15,023 nucleotides of DNA, taken from the NCBI GenBank assembly GCA_031253705.1, contig JAIRVW010000148.1:1-15023 (forward strand), in the 5' to 3' direction. Made by a program: the position numbers and the translations under genes. Shown in pieces: positions 7,569-13,419 of the stretch. The stretch's first letter is position 1. Each line of letters begins with the position of its first letter. The DNA comes from Brucellaceae bacterium (GTDB lineage: Bacteria; Pseudomonadota; Alphaproteobacteria; Rhizobiales; Rhizobiaceae). The notes below the pieces were generated by a model that was given only the letters and a program-made list of their open reading frames with translations, had not been told where the DNA came from and searched no databases.

Positions 7569-8045
7569 ATGACCCACAATATAGACGAAACAGACCGCCG
7601 CATTCTTCACGAGCTGCAAAAAGATGCCGCGCTATCAGTGGATGCCCTGTCGTCCCGTATTCACCTGTCACGCAATGCATGCTGGCGGCGGCTGAAACGG
7701 CTGGAGGATGAAGGTATTCTCAAAGGCCGTGTCGCGCTTGTGGATGCCGATAAGCTCGGCCTTGGCCTCACTGTGTTCATGCTGATCAGAACCAGCAATC
7801 ATGACCCGAAATGGCTGGATCAGTTTCGCGCGGCGGTCACATCGCTGACGGAAGTTGTGGGCGTATACCGGATGAGTGGCGATCTCGACTACATTATCCG
7901 CGCCCGTATTGAAGATATGAAAGCCTATGACCGGCTTTATCAGAAACTCATCACCCGCGTGCCGCTCTCGGATGTCTCCGCTTCCTTTGTGATGGAAGAG
8001 ATTAAGGACAGTACCGAAATCCCGCTTTTCGGTTACACACCATAA
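7569..8045 (+). CDS. Lrp/AsnC family transcriptional regulator
   Basis: A 158-residue feast/famine regulator. An N-terminal winged helix-turn-helix (about 5-52) starts with the typical IDETDRRILHELQKDA and has recognition-helix residues SRNACWRRLKRLEDEGIL; the C-terminal RAM/AsnC ligand-binding ferredoxin-like domain (about 66-148) has VVGVYRMSGDLDYIIRA, the usual Gly-Asp-x-Asp turn. Such proteins bind DNA as multimers and often answer to an amino acid; neither ligand nor target can be read here. Start: the frame is open to TTG 7518, but that lies inside the inverted repeat, while ATG 7569 gives the canonical N terminus. The ATG has no good Shine-Dalgarno, which makes the hairpin before it interesting. 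Divergent neighbour: DUF6356 gene. Confidence 0.92.
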   Translation: MTHNIDETDRRILHELQKDAALSVDALSSRIHLSRNACWRRLKRLEDEGILKGRVALVDADKLGLGLTVFMLIRTSNHDPKWLDQFRAAVTSLTEVVGVYRMSGDLDYIIRARIEDMKAYDRLYQKLITRVPLSDVSASFVMEEIKDSTEIPLFGYTP

Positions 8046-8047
8046 GA

Positions 8048-8089
8048 AAAGAGCCGCTAAATATTTTTGAAATCAGCATACGGCTCTTT
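8048..8089 (+). terminator. Possible terminator after the Lrp-type gene
   Basis: AAAGAGCCG (8048-8056) pairs with CGGCTCTTT (8081-8089), a 9-bp perfect stem with a 24-nt loop, directly after the stop codon. No T-run follows (CAAAAAG), so termination would be weak; it may act with read-through into dut. Confidence 0.4.
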
Positions 8090-8152
8090 CAAAAAGACCC
8101 TCAATATGTTTAGTGCTCATTTTAAATCATATATTGCTGAAAAGGGTTTATC

Positions 8153-8635
8153 ATGACTGCCAATTCCCCTTCATCATCCCGCCGCCCGAAGCTCGGAATT
8201 GTCCGTCTTGAACATGCCGAAGGTCTCGATCTTCCGGCCTATGAAACATCAGGTTCCGCAGGTATGGATCTGCGCGCGGCCGTGCCGGAAGACCGCCAGA
8301 TCGTTCTTCTGCCGGGTCGCCGCACTCTGGTACCGACCGGCCTGATTTTTGAACTGGAAGAAGGCTATGAAGCGCAGATTCGTCCGCGCTCAGGTCTGGC
8401 TTTTAAACACGGTATCACCTGCCTCAACACACCAGGCACAATCGACAGCGATTACCGCGGTGAAGTCAAAGTCCTGCTGATCAATCTCGGCGACGATGAT
8501 TTCCGCATTGAACGCGGCATGCGTATCGCACAGGCCGTTATTGCACCTGTCACTCAGGTCGAAGTGGAAGAACGCAGCGAGCTCAGCAAAACCGAACGCG
8601 GCGCCGGTGGTTTTGGCTCAACCGGCCATAAATAA
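8153..8635 (+). CDS. dut: Deoxyuridine 5'-triphosphate nucleotidohydrolase (dUTPase)
   Basis: Hydrolyses dUTP to dUMP and pyrophosphate, keeping uracil out of DNA and supplying the dTMP precursor; cytosolic homotrimer. The 160 residues have all five trimeric-dUTPase motifs in order: AGMDLRA (36-42), PRSGLA (78-83), the uridine-binding hairpin [11 protein letters not shown] (95-105) with catalytic Asp98 and Tyr101, RIAQAVIA (124-131), and the C-terminal glycine-rich [10 protein letters not shown] (149-158) that closes over the active site. The N-terminal Ser/Arg-rich 12 residues are a short extension. ATG 8153 has AAGGG (8142-8146) at 6 nt. It lies 107 bp after the Lrp-type gene and converges on tonB across a strong terminator. 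In many alphaproteobacteria dut adjoins coaBC; that is not the case here. Confidence 0.97.
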   Translation: MTANSPSSSRRPKLGIVRLEHAEGLDLPAYETSGSAGMDLRAAVPEDRQIVLLPGRRTLVPTGLIFELEEGYEAQIRPRSGLAFKHGITCLNTPGTIDSDYRGEVKVLLINLGDDDFRIERGMRIAQAVIAPVTQVEVEERSELSKTERGAGGFGSTGHK

Positions 8636-8654
8636 GCTGCTTCAATAATCAGAC

Positions 8655-8692
8655 AAAAAAGCCCCGCATGATGATCATGCGGGGCTTTTTGT
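8655..8692. terminator. Bidirectional terminator between dut and tonB
   Basis: AAAAAGCCCCGCATGA (8656-8671) pairs perfectly with TCATGCGGGGCTTTTT (8675-8690): 16 bp, 3-nt loop, with an A-run and a T-run on the two sides. It can end dut on the plus strand and the exbB-exbD-tonB transcript on the minus strand. Confidence 0.92.
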
Positions 8693-8702
8693 TTCTCAAA
8701 AA

Positions 8703-9629
8703 TCAGTCGAATTTGATCGGTACGCTGATGGTTTTACGGGCTTCGGCAATGGCCGGCGGCGGTGCAGGAACCGGCGAAGCCTTTTTCGCCATTTCCACAA
8801 CGGCCTGATCCATCACCGGATTACCGGAATTAGCGCGGGCAGACAGCACATTCCCTGCCGGATCAATCACAAAGGTCAGATTAACAACACCCTTATTACC
8901 ACGGCCGATTGCCCGCTGGGCAGAACGCTTCTTACGATTGAGATGCGCATAGAGTTTCGACTGCCATTTTGCCGAGCTGACACCGGCAGAAGCTGAACTC
9001 TGACGATTGGCATTCGCGGCAACGCGGGAGGAGTTCTCCGCATTGATCTGCGGTGCGGATGCAGCCTGTGTCTGTTCCGCTTTCTGAGCCTTCTTCGCCT
9101 TTTCCTTCGGTTTCGGCTGTTCCTTCGGCTTCTCCGGCTTTGGTTCTTTCTTCTCAATCTTTTTCGGCTTTTCTACCTTTTTTGGCAGTACAACCTCAGG
9201 CTTCGGCAATTCCTTCACCTCAGGAACAGCTTCTTCAACCGGCTCCGCTTCGGCAACTTCCTGCGGCTCCTCAACAGGTTCCTCAGGCTTTACCTCTTCA
9301 ACCTTCTCAACAGGCTGTTCCGGCTCTTCTTCCGCCTCATCCGGATTCTGCGATGCCTCGGCAGAAGGAGCGATGGAATCTTCCTCAACCTCCGGTGCCT
9401 GCGCAACAGGATCAAGCTCCATCATAATGGCAGCAGGCGGCTCGCCGTCCGGCACCAGATCCGGCGTTGCAGCATGGAGAGCATAGGCGCCCGCAGCATG
9501 TGCCATCAGCACAGCGGCGCCGGCACCAAGCCAGCGCACCAGATCTTTCCATGCACCGGCAGACGGTTCAACAGCAGATCCGTTTTTCATACCCCGCACC
9601 GGCGGATGATCGATCGGCAGTTCTTTCAC
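8703..9629 (-). CDS. tonB: TonB energy-transducing protein
   Basis: Couples the proton-motive force, harvested by ExbB-ExbD, to outer-membrane receptors for siderophores and haem. The 308 residues show the TonB plan: a short cytoplasmic segment, one membrane anchor (about 33-54, containing His44 and His52), a long periplasmic spacer rich in Pro, Glu and Lys (about 62-190), and a C-terminal TonB domain (about 222-308) with YAHLNRKKRSAQRAIGRG and VVNLTFVIDPAGNVLSA. The spacer is strongly polar in charge: Glu-rich to about residue 140, then Lys-rich to about 185. Start is GTG 9629; AGGAGA lies 7 nt before it, inside the last codons of exbD, and only 3 nt separate the exbD stop from this GTG, so translational coupling is likely. 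It is the last gene of the operon. Confidence 0.95.
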   Translation of the reverse strand: MKELPIDHPPVRGMKNGSAVEPSAGAWKDLVRWLGAGAAVLMAHAAGAYALHAATPDLVPDGEPPAAIMMELDPVAQAPEVEEDSIAPSAEASQNPDEAEEEPEQPVEKVEEVKPEEPVEEPQEVAEAEPVEEAVPEVKELPKPEVVLPKKVEKPKKIEKKEPKPEKPKEQPKPKEKAKKAQKAEQTQAASAPQINAENSSRVAANANRQSSASAGVSSAKWQSKLYAHLNRKKRSAQRAIGRGNKGVVNLTFVIDPAGNVLSARANSGNPVMDQAVVEMAKKASPVPAPPPAIAEARKTISVPIKFD

Positions 9630-9632
9630 GTC

Positions 9633-10130
9633 TCACTCTCCTGTGCCCTGAGAAGCACCCTGAGCAGCACCTTGCGGTGTGGCAGGTGCAGCACCGGCTT
9701 CTCCGCCTGCGCCCAGAGTTTCCAGACCAACCAGCGCGATTTTGAGATAGCCCGCCTCACGCAGCAGGTTCATCACATTCATCAGCTCGCCATAGCCGAC
9801 AGTCTTGTCTGCACGCAGGAAAATGCGTGTCTCTTTATTGCCTTCCGCCAGCCGATCCAGCGTCGGCCCCAGCAGATCGCGGTTAACCGCATCATTACCG
9901 AGGCTGAGGCTGAGATCTTCTTTCAGCGTCAGATAGACCGGCTTGTCAGGACGCGGCTGCGGTGTTGCGCTTGCGGCAGGCAGGTCAACATTAATATCAA
10001 CAGTTGCCAGAGGCGCTGCCACCATGAAGATAATCAGAAGCACCAGCATCACGTCGATAAACGGCGTTACGTTGATTTCATGACTTTCCTGCAGTTCGTC
10101 ACCGGCATCTTCACGCAAACGGCTGCCCAT
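9633..10130 (-). CDS. exbD: Biopolymer transport protein ExbD
   Basis: Part of the ExbB-ExbD proton-driven motor that energises TonB. The 165 residues have a short cytoplasmic N terminus, one membrane helix (about 22-44) holding the essential Asp26 in NVTPFIDVMLVLLIIFM, and a periplasmic domain (about 60-140) with the ETRIFLRADKTVGYGELM block usual for ExbD. The C terminus (about 142-165) is an Ala/Gly/Gln-rich tail longer than in E. coli. ATG 10130 follows the exbB stop by 5 nt, with GGAG (minus strand, about 8 nt before the ATG) inside the exbB end. Presence of the intramembrane Asp and the operon context separate it from TolR. Confidence 0.95.
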   Translation of the reverse strand: MGSRLREDAGDELQESHEINVTPFIDVMLVLLIIFMVAAPLATVDINVDLPAASATPQPRPDKPVYLTLKEDLSLSLGNDAVNRDLLGPTLDRLAEGNKETRIFLRADKTVGYGELMNVMNLLREAGYLKIALVGLETLGAGGEAGAAPATPQGAAQGASQGTGE

Positions 10131-10135
10131 ATCGC

Positions 10136-11263
10136 TTACTCCGCTGCTTTGGTGGCTGGCGCAGACTGAACCGGATTAGCACGGGCTGCCTGCTTCTGCA
10201 CAATATCACGCGCAGCACGAATATCGAGATCGCGGCTGACAAGGCGCTCCACACCGGCTCCGACATCTGCCAGCAAATGGCGGTAAGATGTCACCGAGCG
10301 GGCAAAAATATTATAGATGATAACCGCAGGAATAGCGGCCACCAGACCAATCGCAGTAGCCAACAGCGCCTCGGCAATACCCGGAGCCACAACAGCCAGA
10401 TTAGTGGTCTGCGCTTCGGAAATACCGATAAAGGAATTCATAATCCCCCAGACAGTACCGAACAGACCGACAAATGGTGCAACCGAACCAATGGTCGCGA
10501 GAATACCCGTGCCCTTGGCAAGACGGCGGCCTGCTCCGGCTTCAATACGGCTGAGACGCGAGGAAACACGTTCTTTCAGCCCTTCCCCGCCGACATAAGC
10601 GGCGGCAGAAGCGGATTGTGCAACTTCTTCATGGGCAGCGCGGACAAGATGCGCGCCCGGACCACGGGTTTTCTCCAGAGCCTGTACCGCCGATGCCAGA
10701 TTTTCCGCATGGGATACTTCTTTCAGTGCGCGGCGTGCGCGGCTGCGGGCACCGGCAATTTCCAGTGTCTTGGCAAGCCAGACTGTCCATGTCGCCAGAG
10801 ATGCAATGGCCAGACCGATCATCACGCCCTTAACAACCCAGTCCGCAGCCATGAACATGCCCCAAGGGGAAAGATCATGCGGAATCTGCAGGCCGTTATC
10901 CGCAGTACGTACCGGTGTGGCTGCTTCCGGCTGTGTCGCATTATTCTGCGGTGCGATTGTAACCGGCTGGCTGTCACCGGAAGGTTGTACGGTCGCAGGC
11001 TGATTTGGCTGTGTTGCCGGTATTGTTGAGGTTGGCTCAGTTACCGGTGCCGGTTGGCTGGCCGCAGGTTCTGTTGAAGGTGTTGCAGCCGGTGTCTGCG
11101 CGTCCGGTGCCACAGGTGCGGTCTGTACAGGTTGTTGCGCCGGTTGCTGAGGTTGTGCATCCTGCGCCATAGCCACAGTGCCGCCTGCGAGAAGTGCGGC
11201 AAGCACAACTGCTGACAAACCTGCTTTGAATGATATTGCTGCCCTGGACACTGTCTTAACCAC
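10136..11263 (-). CDS. exbB: TonB-system energizer ExbB with periplasmic N-terminal extension
   Basis: Proton-channel subunit of the TonB energiser. From the preferred start it has 375 residues, much longer than E. coli ExbB (244): a signal peptide (about 1-33, ending AMAQ), a Pro/Gln/Thr/Ala-rich periplasmic region (about 35-125) and then the conserved MotA/TolQ/ExbB domain. The latter has a first membrane helix (about 141-164), a cytoplasmic loop, [20 protein letters not shown] (about 259-278), and a last helix with [18 protein letters not shown] carrying the conserved Glu298. Such long extensions are normal for rhizobial ExbB. Start is uncertain: GTG 11263 has TGAGGT at 7 nt; ATG 11287 and GTG 11308 are in frame but lack a Shine-Dalgarno. 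First gene of exbB-exbD-tonB. Iron regulation is likely through the upstream TGA-N9-TCA palindrome. Confidence 0.93.
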   Translation of the reverse strand: MVKTVSRAAISFKAGLSAVVLAALLAGGTVAMAQDAQPQQPAQQPVQTAPVAPDAQTPAATPSTEPAASQPAPVTEPTSTIPATQPNQPATVQPSGDSQPVTIAPQNNATQPEAATPVRTADNGLQIPHDLSPWGMFMAADWVVKGVMIGLAIASLATWTVWLAKTLEIAGARSRARRALKEVSHAENLASAVQALEKTRGPGAHLVRAAHEEVAQSASAAAYVGGEGLKERVSSRLSRIEAGAGRRLAKGTGILATIGSVAPFVGLFGTVWGIMNSFIGISEAQTTNLAVVAPGIAEALLATAIGLVAAIPAVIIYNIFARSVTSYRHLLADVGAGVERLVSRDLDIRAARDIVQKQAARANPVQSAPATKAAE

Positions 11264-11406
11264 CGCGACGACCTCACTGCATTTCATAATCAGGGACAGT
11301 CCGGTCACTCACAATTTCAGCCCGCGCAGAATAATCTGCTTTGCATATACGCGATCACGCTGAAAGAACCCGTTGACTGCCTTTCCGTTAATGCAATACA
11401 ACCTTC

Positions 11407-11431
11407 AAACATGACTTCGCAAGTCATGTTT
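11407..11431 (-). promoter_or_regulatory. Putative RirA iron-responsive operator (IRO box) upstream of exbB
   Basis: Perfect 11-bp inverted repeat AAACATGACTT / AAGTCATGTTT around a CGC centre. It contains TGA-N9-TCA (11412-11426 region), the IRO-box pattern of the iron-sulfur regulator RirA in Rhizobiales. It lies about 145 bp upstream of the preferred exbB start; no good promoter hexamers can be fixed. TGA-N9-TCA alone is a weak pattern; the full palindrome and the iron-uptake operon behind it make the call plausible. Confidence 0.55.
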
Positions 11432-11675
11432 TAAAAAACACGCGAGAAACGACCAATATTTGGCCTGAAATATCCTGTTATGCACCAAAACGCATGATCT
11501 GCTCTCAAAAAACAACCTGCGCACAACCCTGGCCGCTTTGCATGACACCGGTAAAATCCGGCTGAGTCGCACAGACCGGTGCATCTTTTATTTTACACCG
11601 AAAAACATAACCTGACAATTTTGAACAAGTTTACCGGTCAGGACTGGTATTTAGGTTATATTAAGATACTGACAA

Positions 11676-11700
11676 GGAACGATCATAAACCTGACGCATT
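11676..11700 (+). promoter_or_regulatory. EcfG-like promoter (variant -10) for the small membrane protein gene
   Basis: GGAAC (11676-11680), 16-bp spacer, CATT (11697-11700). EcfG promoters are GGAAC-N16/17-CGTT; here one base of the -10 differs. Transcription would start near 11707, giving a leader of about 63 nt before the ATG at 11770. Confidence 0.55.
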
Positions 11701-11769
11701 AAAGCCGTATAAAACGGTGCATACCATTATGAACTGCTGACAATGTCCATAATGATCCGGAGACAGTAG

Positions 11770-11931
11770 ATGATGCACAAAGATATGCAGACCATTGAAA
11801 CTGCCGCCCGAACCGCAATGGCCGGTTCTTATGAGCCAGAACAACTGGAAAGCGCCATGCTGCGCACCGGTTTTTATGTCACCGCAACCTGCCTCTTCAT
11901 TGCAGCACTGCTGTTCATGGTCGCCTGGTAA
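11770..11931 (+). CDS. Small single-pass membrane protein, 53 residues, unknown function
   Basis: A short gene below usual length cut-offs. The reading frame runs from ATG 11770 to TAA 11929-11931. GGAG (11759-11762) lies 7 nt before the ATG, a second ATG follows immediately, and an EcfG-like promoter is at 11676. The predicted protein has an acidic, soluble N-terminal half (MMHKDMQTIETAARTAMAGS, then YEPEQLESAM) and a hydrophobic C-terminal helix of about 19 residues (about 35-53) ending at Trp just before the stop, with almost no residues after it. That suggests an N-in single-pass or tail-anchored inner-membrane protein. I do not recognise a family. Codon use resembles the neighbouring genes. 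Its company (EcfG-type promoter, general stress genes downstream) suggests a stress-induced envelope peptide; that is inference. Confidence 0.65.
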   Translation: MMHKDMQTIETAARTAMAGSYEPEQLESAMLRTGFYVTATCLFIAALLFMVAW

Positions 11932-11963
11932 GCTAAAGCTGCCCCCACATACTTACAGATAAA

Positions 11964-12001
11964 CGGCTACACAGGCTGCCTTGTTGCAGCCTGTGTAGCC
12001 G
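11964..12001. repeat. Perfect 16-bp hairpin after the small membrane protein gene
   Basis: CGGCTACACAGGCTGC (11964-11979) pairs perfectly with GCAGCCTGTGTAGCCG (11986-12001) around a 6-nt loop, 33 bp after the stop codon. No T-run follows on the plus strand and only three T on the minus strand. It may serve as a transcript-end or stability hairpin. Confidence 0.65.
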
Positions 12002-12099
12002 CGTCTGCCCGCCCCTAAAGTGCCCGCCATTAACCCTGATTGCTGATTATTGACCGTTCAGACAACACACAGCGGGCCTGCCTCTGGCAATGAAACGGC

Positions 12100-12124
12100 G
12101 GAACCATTAGCTTAAAGACACGTT
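12100..12124 (+). promoter_or_regulatory. EcfG-dependent promoter of the DUF883/holin-X operon
   Basis: Exact GGAAC (12100-12104), 16-bp spacer, CGTT (12121-12124), the consensus of the alphaproteobacterial general stress sigma factor EcfG. Start of transcription expected near 12131, about 53 nt before the ATG at 12184. Confidence 0.85.
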
Positions 12125-12183
12125 ATTATTCTGAACCCGAACGATAGCCGATAATTGGCTTATTCCATTTTCCGGAGGCATCA

Positions 12184-12513
12184 ATGGCTCGTGATACTAA
12201 ACCTGTAAATGACGCTCAGGCAGAGAATACATCAGAACTTCAGGCACAAATTGCCCAGCTTAAAGAAGACATTGCAGCGATTGCAGCAACACTGACTGAT
12301 ATGGGATCACGTAAGATCAGTCAGGTACGGCAGGATGCCAGCGACACTTATAATGATGTTTATGAACAGGGCGAAGATGCGTTCAACAGCTTCAAAGACA
12401 GCGCCTGCTCCGTTGAAAAACAGATTACCGATTACGTGCAGGAACGCCCTGTGACATCACTGGCCTGTGCCGCTGCCATCGGCTATCTTTTTGCTGCCCT
12501 GACACGGCGCTGA
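12184..12513 (+). CDS. DUF883 (ElaB/YqjD-like) C-tail-anchored protein
   Basis: A 109-residue protein with a charged, helical, probably coiled-coil N-terminal part (about 17-85: ELQAQIAQLKEDIAAIAATL, then SQVRQDASDTYNDVYEQGED) and a C-terminal hydrophobic segment (QERPVTSLACAAAIGYLFAALTRR region, about 86-109) ending in Arg-Arg. This is the layout of the ElaB/YgaM/YqjD family, whose E. coli YqjD and ElaB are C-tail-anchored inner-membrane proteins that associate with ribosomes in stationary phase. ATG 12184 has GGAGG (12174-12178) at 5 nt. An exact EcfG promoter lies 60 bp upstream, so it should be a general-stress gene. The holin-X-like gene follows after 1 nt, as yqjE follows yqjD in E. coli. 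Ribosome binding here is an analogy, not shown by sequence. Confidence 0.85.
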   Translation: MARDTKPVNDAQAENTSELQAQIAQLKEDIAAIAATLTDMGSRKISQVRQDASDTYNDVYEQGEDAFNSFKDSACSVEKQITDYVQERPVTSLACAAAIGYLFAALTRR

Positions 12514-12514
12514 T

Positions 12515-12976
12515 ATGCTGAAGCTCTTCACACCGGTTATCTCGGCCATTCTCGGCAGCGAAGTTCAGGCGGTAACGCAGCGTGCCAAGCGCAGCGCAAT
12601 TTTCTATGCGCTCATTGCCTTTGCCTTGCTTATGGGCGCTTTCTTCCTGCTGCTGGCACTGTTCTTCTTTCTGATGATGAAGTTCGGACTGATTATCAGC
12701 GCACTGATCATGGCCGCCGGTTGTGTCGTGCTGGCCGTCATTGCCTATCTGATCAATCATGTGCTGGATCAGGCAGAGAAACGCCGCCTTGAAGAAAGGC
12801 GCGCAGCCATCGATACCAATGCAGCCCTGACCGCAGCAGCGGTTGCCGCCGTACCGGCCTTGCTGAAGAAGCCGCTTCTGGGCATTGCCCTGCCGGTTGC
12901 CGGACTGCTTGCCGTAACATTGCTGTCGCGCGATAAAAAAACCGGCAAGTCTGACAATAAGGATCAGACCAGCTAA
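12515..12976 (+). CDS. Phage holin superfamily III (holin-X, YqjE-like) membrane protein
   Basis: A 153-residue inner-membrane protein. Two strong adjacent membrane segments (about 27-52 and 57-82, FYALIAFALLMGAFFLLLAL and the ISALIMAAGCVVLAVIAYLI region) are followed by a charged helical stretch (QAEKRRLEERRAAI, about 88-101), an alanine-rich hydrophobic region (about 105-145) and a Lys/Asp-rich hydrophilic tail. The two-helix core and the position after a DUF883 gene match the YqjE/holin-X family, which despite its name is chromosomal, and whose role is not established. The ATG at 12515 begins 1 nt after the stop of the upstream gene, so translation is coupled and both are under the EcfG promoter. 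Little supports an actual holin function. Confidence 0.78.
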   Translation: MLKLFTPVISAILGSEVQAVTQRAKRSAIFYALIAFALLMGAFFLLLALFFFLMMKFGLIISALIMAAGCVVLAVIAYLINHVLDQAEKRRLEERRAAIDTNAALTAAAVAAVPALLKKPLLGIALPVAGLLAVTLLSRDKKTGKSDNKDQTS

Positions 12977-13088
12977 AGAGCTTTGTGCCTGTAAACGGCA
13001 CATTTGATGGTTATGATCAGGTGATTAACAAAATCGGAGCGGGTCACGTTTCATCTCACTCGTAGCATTCGCTCTGGATTCTTTTATT

Positions 13089-13133
13089 TGTCGCATGTTC
13101 GCGGGCGCTTAATGCCCCTGTTTCGCTGCGACA
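13089..13133 (+). repeat. Structured leader before the 78-residue gene
   Basis: TGTCGCA (13089-13095) pairs with TGCGACA (13127-13133), and GGGC/GCCC can pair inside the loop (13103-13116 region). The hairpin ends 7 nt before the AGGAG ribosome-binding site (13141-13145), so it could influence translation of the gene at 13153. Confidence 0.4.
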
Positions 13134-13152
13134 TGTTTTAAGGAGACCATCG

Positions 13153-13389
13153 ATGACAAGTTCAACCAAAGCCCAGCTTGAAACTATTCTCAGAGATATG
13201 TCCCTGAACGATCTGCAGAAATCCGCTGCAATCATGAAGCTGCAGGAAGATGCACGCGATCTGCAGCGTGCCGCTACTGAGGGCGGCATGGATCCTGATG
13301 ACGGGTTGAATAAGGATCTGCGCGAAATAGAACTGGCGCTGGAACAACTGGGCGTCAGTCCCGAAGACAGCGGCGCTGCCACATTATAA
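13153..13389 (+). CDS. Small acidic helical protein of unknown function
   Basis: A 78-residue hydrophilic protein, predicted almost entirely helical, without membrane segment or signal peptide. Recurrent Leu/Ile spacing in TKAQLETILRDMSLNDLQKS, then IMKLQEDARDLQRA and LNKDLREIELALEQLGV, suggests a coiled coil or helical hairpin, broken by Gly-Gly-Met-Asp-Pro-Asp-Asp at about 44-50. I do not recognise a family. ATG 13153 has AGGAG (13141-13145) at 7 nt, a good start. No GGAAC-N16-CGTT element is seen before it; the leader has a hairpin (13089-13133). It converges on ecfG with 26 bp between the stops. Being next to ecfG and being a small acidic helical protein make a link to stress regulation imaginable, but nothing in the sequence proves it. 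Confidence 0.75.
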   Translation: MTSSTKAQLETILRDMSLNDLQKSAAIMKLQEDARDLQRAATEGGMDPDDGLNKDLREIELALEQLGVSPEDSGAATL

Positions 13390-13398
13390 ACCAGGCAA

Positions 13399-13419
13399 CT
13401 GAAGCTGTAATGGCTTCAG
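13399..13419. terminator. Hairpin between the 78-residue gene and ecfG
   Basis: CTGAAGC (13399-13405) pairs with GCTTCAG (13413-13419), 7 bp, 7-nt loop, sharing its right arm with the ecfG stop codon. No T-run on either side, so a weak convergent terminator at best. Confidence 0.4.

Larger units (their letters stand above)
11288..11769. other. Divergent intergenic region between exbB and a small membrane protein gene
   Basis: About 480 bp without a supported gene. From left to right: a short palindrome GCAGAATAATCTGC (11326-11339), the RirA-type palindrome (11407-11431), ATATTT-N6-AAATAT (11456-11473), a CACCGGT/ACCGGTG stem (11546-11581) followed by a T-rich stretch (11584-11593), and an EcfG-like promoter (11676-11700). 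The stem with T-rich tail could end a small plus-strand RNA, but no promoter for one could be identified. Confidence 0.45.

Noticed and set aside
7462..7680. 72-codon minus-strand frame across the Lrp-type gene start
   Set aside because: Overlaps the inverted repeat and the conserved helix-turn-helix coding region; no family match.
9474..10169. 231-codon plus-strand frame over tonB/exbD
   Set aside because: Lies opposite two well-recognised genes and has no domain features or ribosome-binding site.
10277..11029. 250-codon plus-strand frame over exbB
   Set aside because: Shadow of the exbB reading frame; Cys/Arg-rich sequence without recognisable motifs.
12515..12976. Prophage remnant suggested by the holin-like protein
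   Set aside because: No other phage genes nearby; the two-gene layout with a DUF883 gene and an EcfG promoter is a known chromosomal stress arrangement.
12984..13002. Short hairpin TGTGCC/GGCACA after the holin-X-like gene as a terminator
   Set aside because: Only 6 bp and followed by a very short T-run; too weak to list as a feature.
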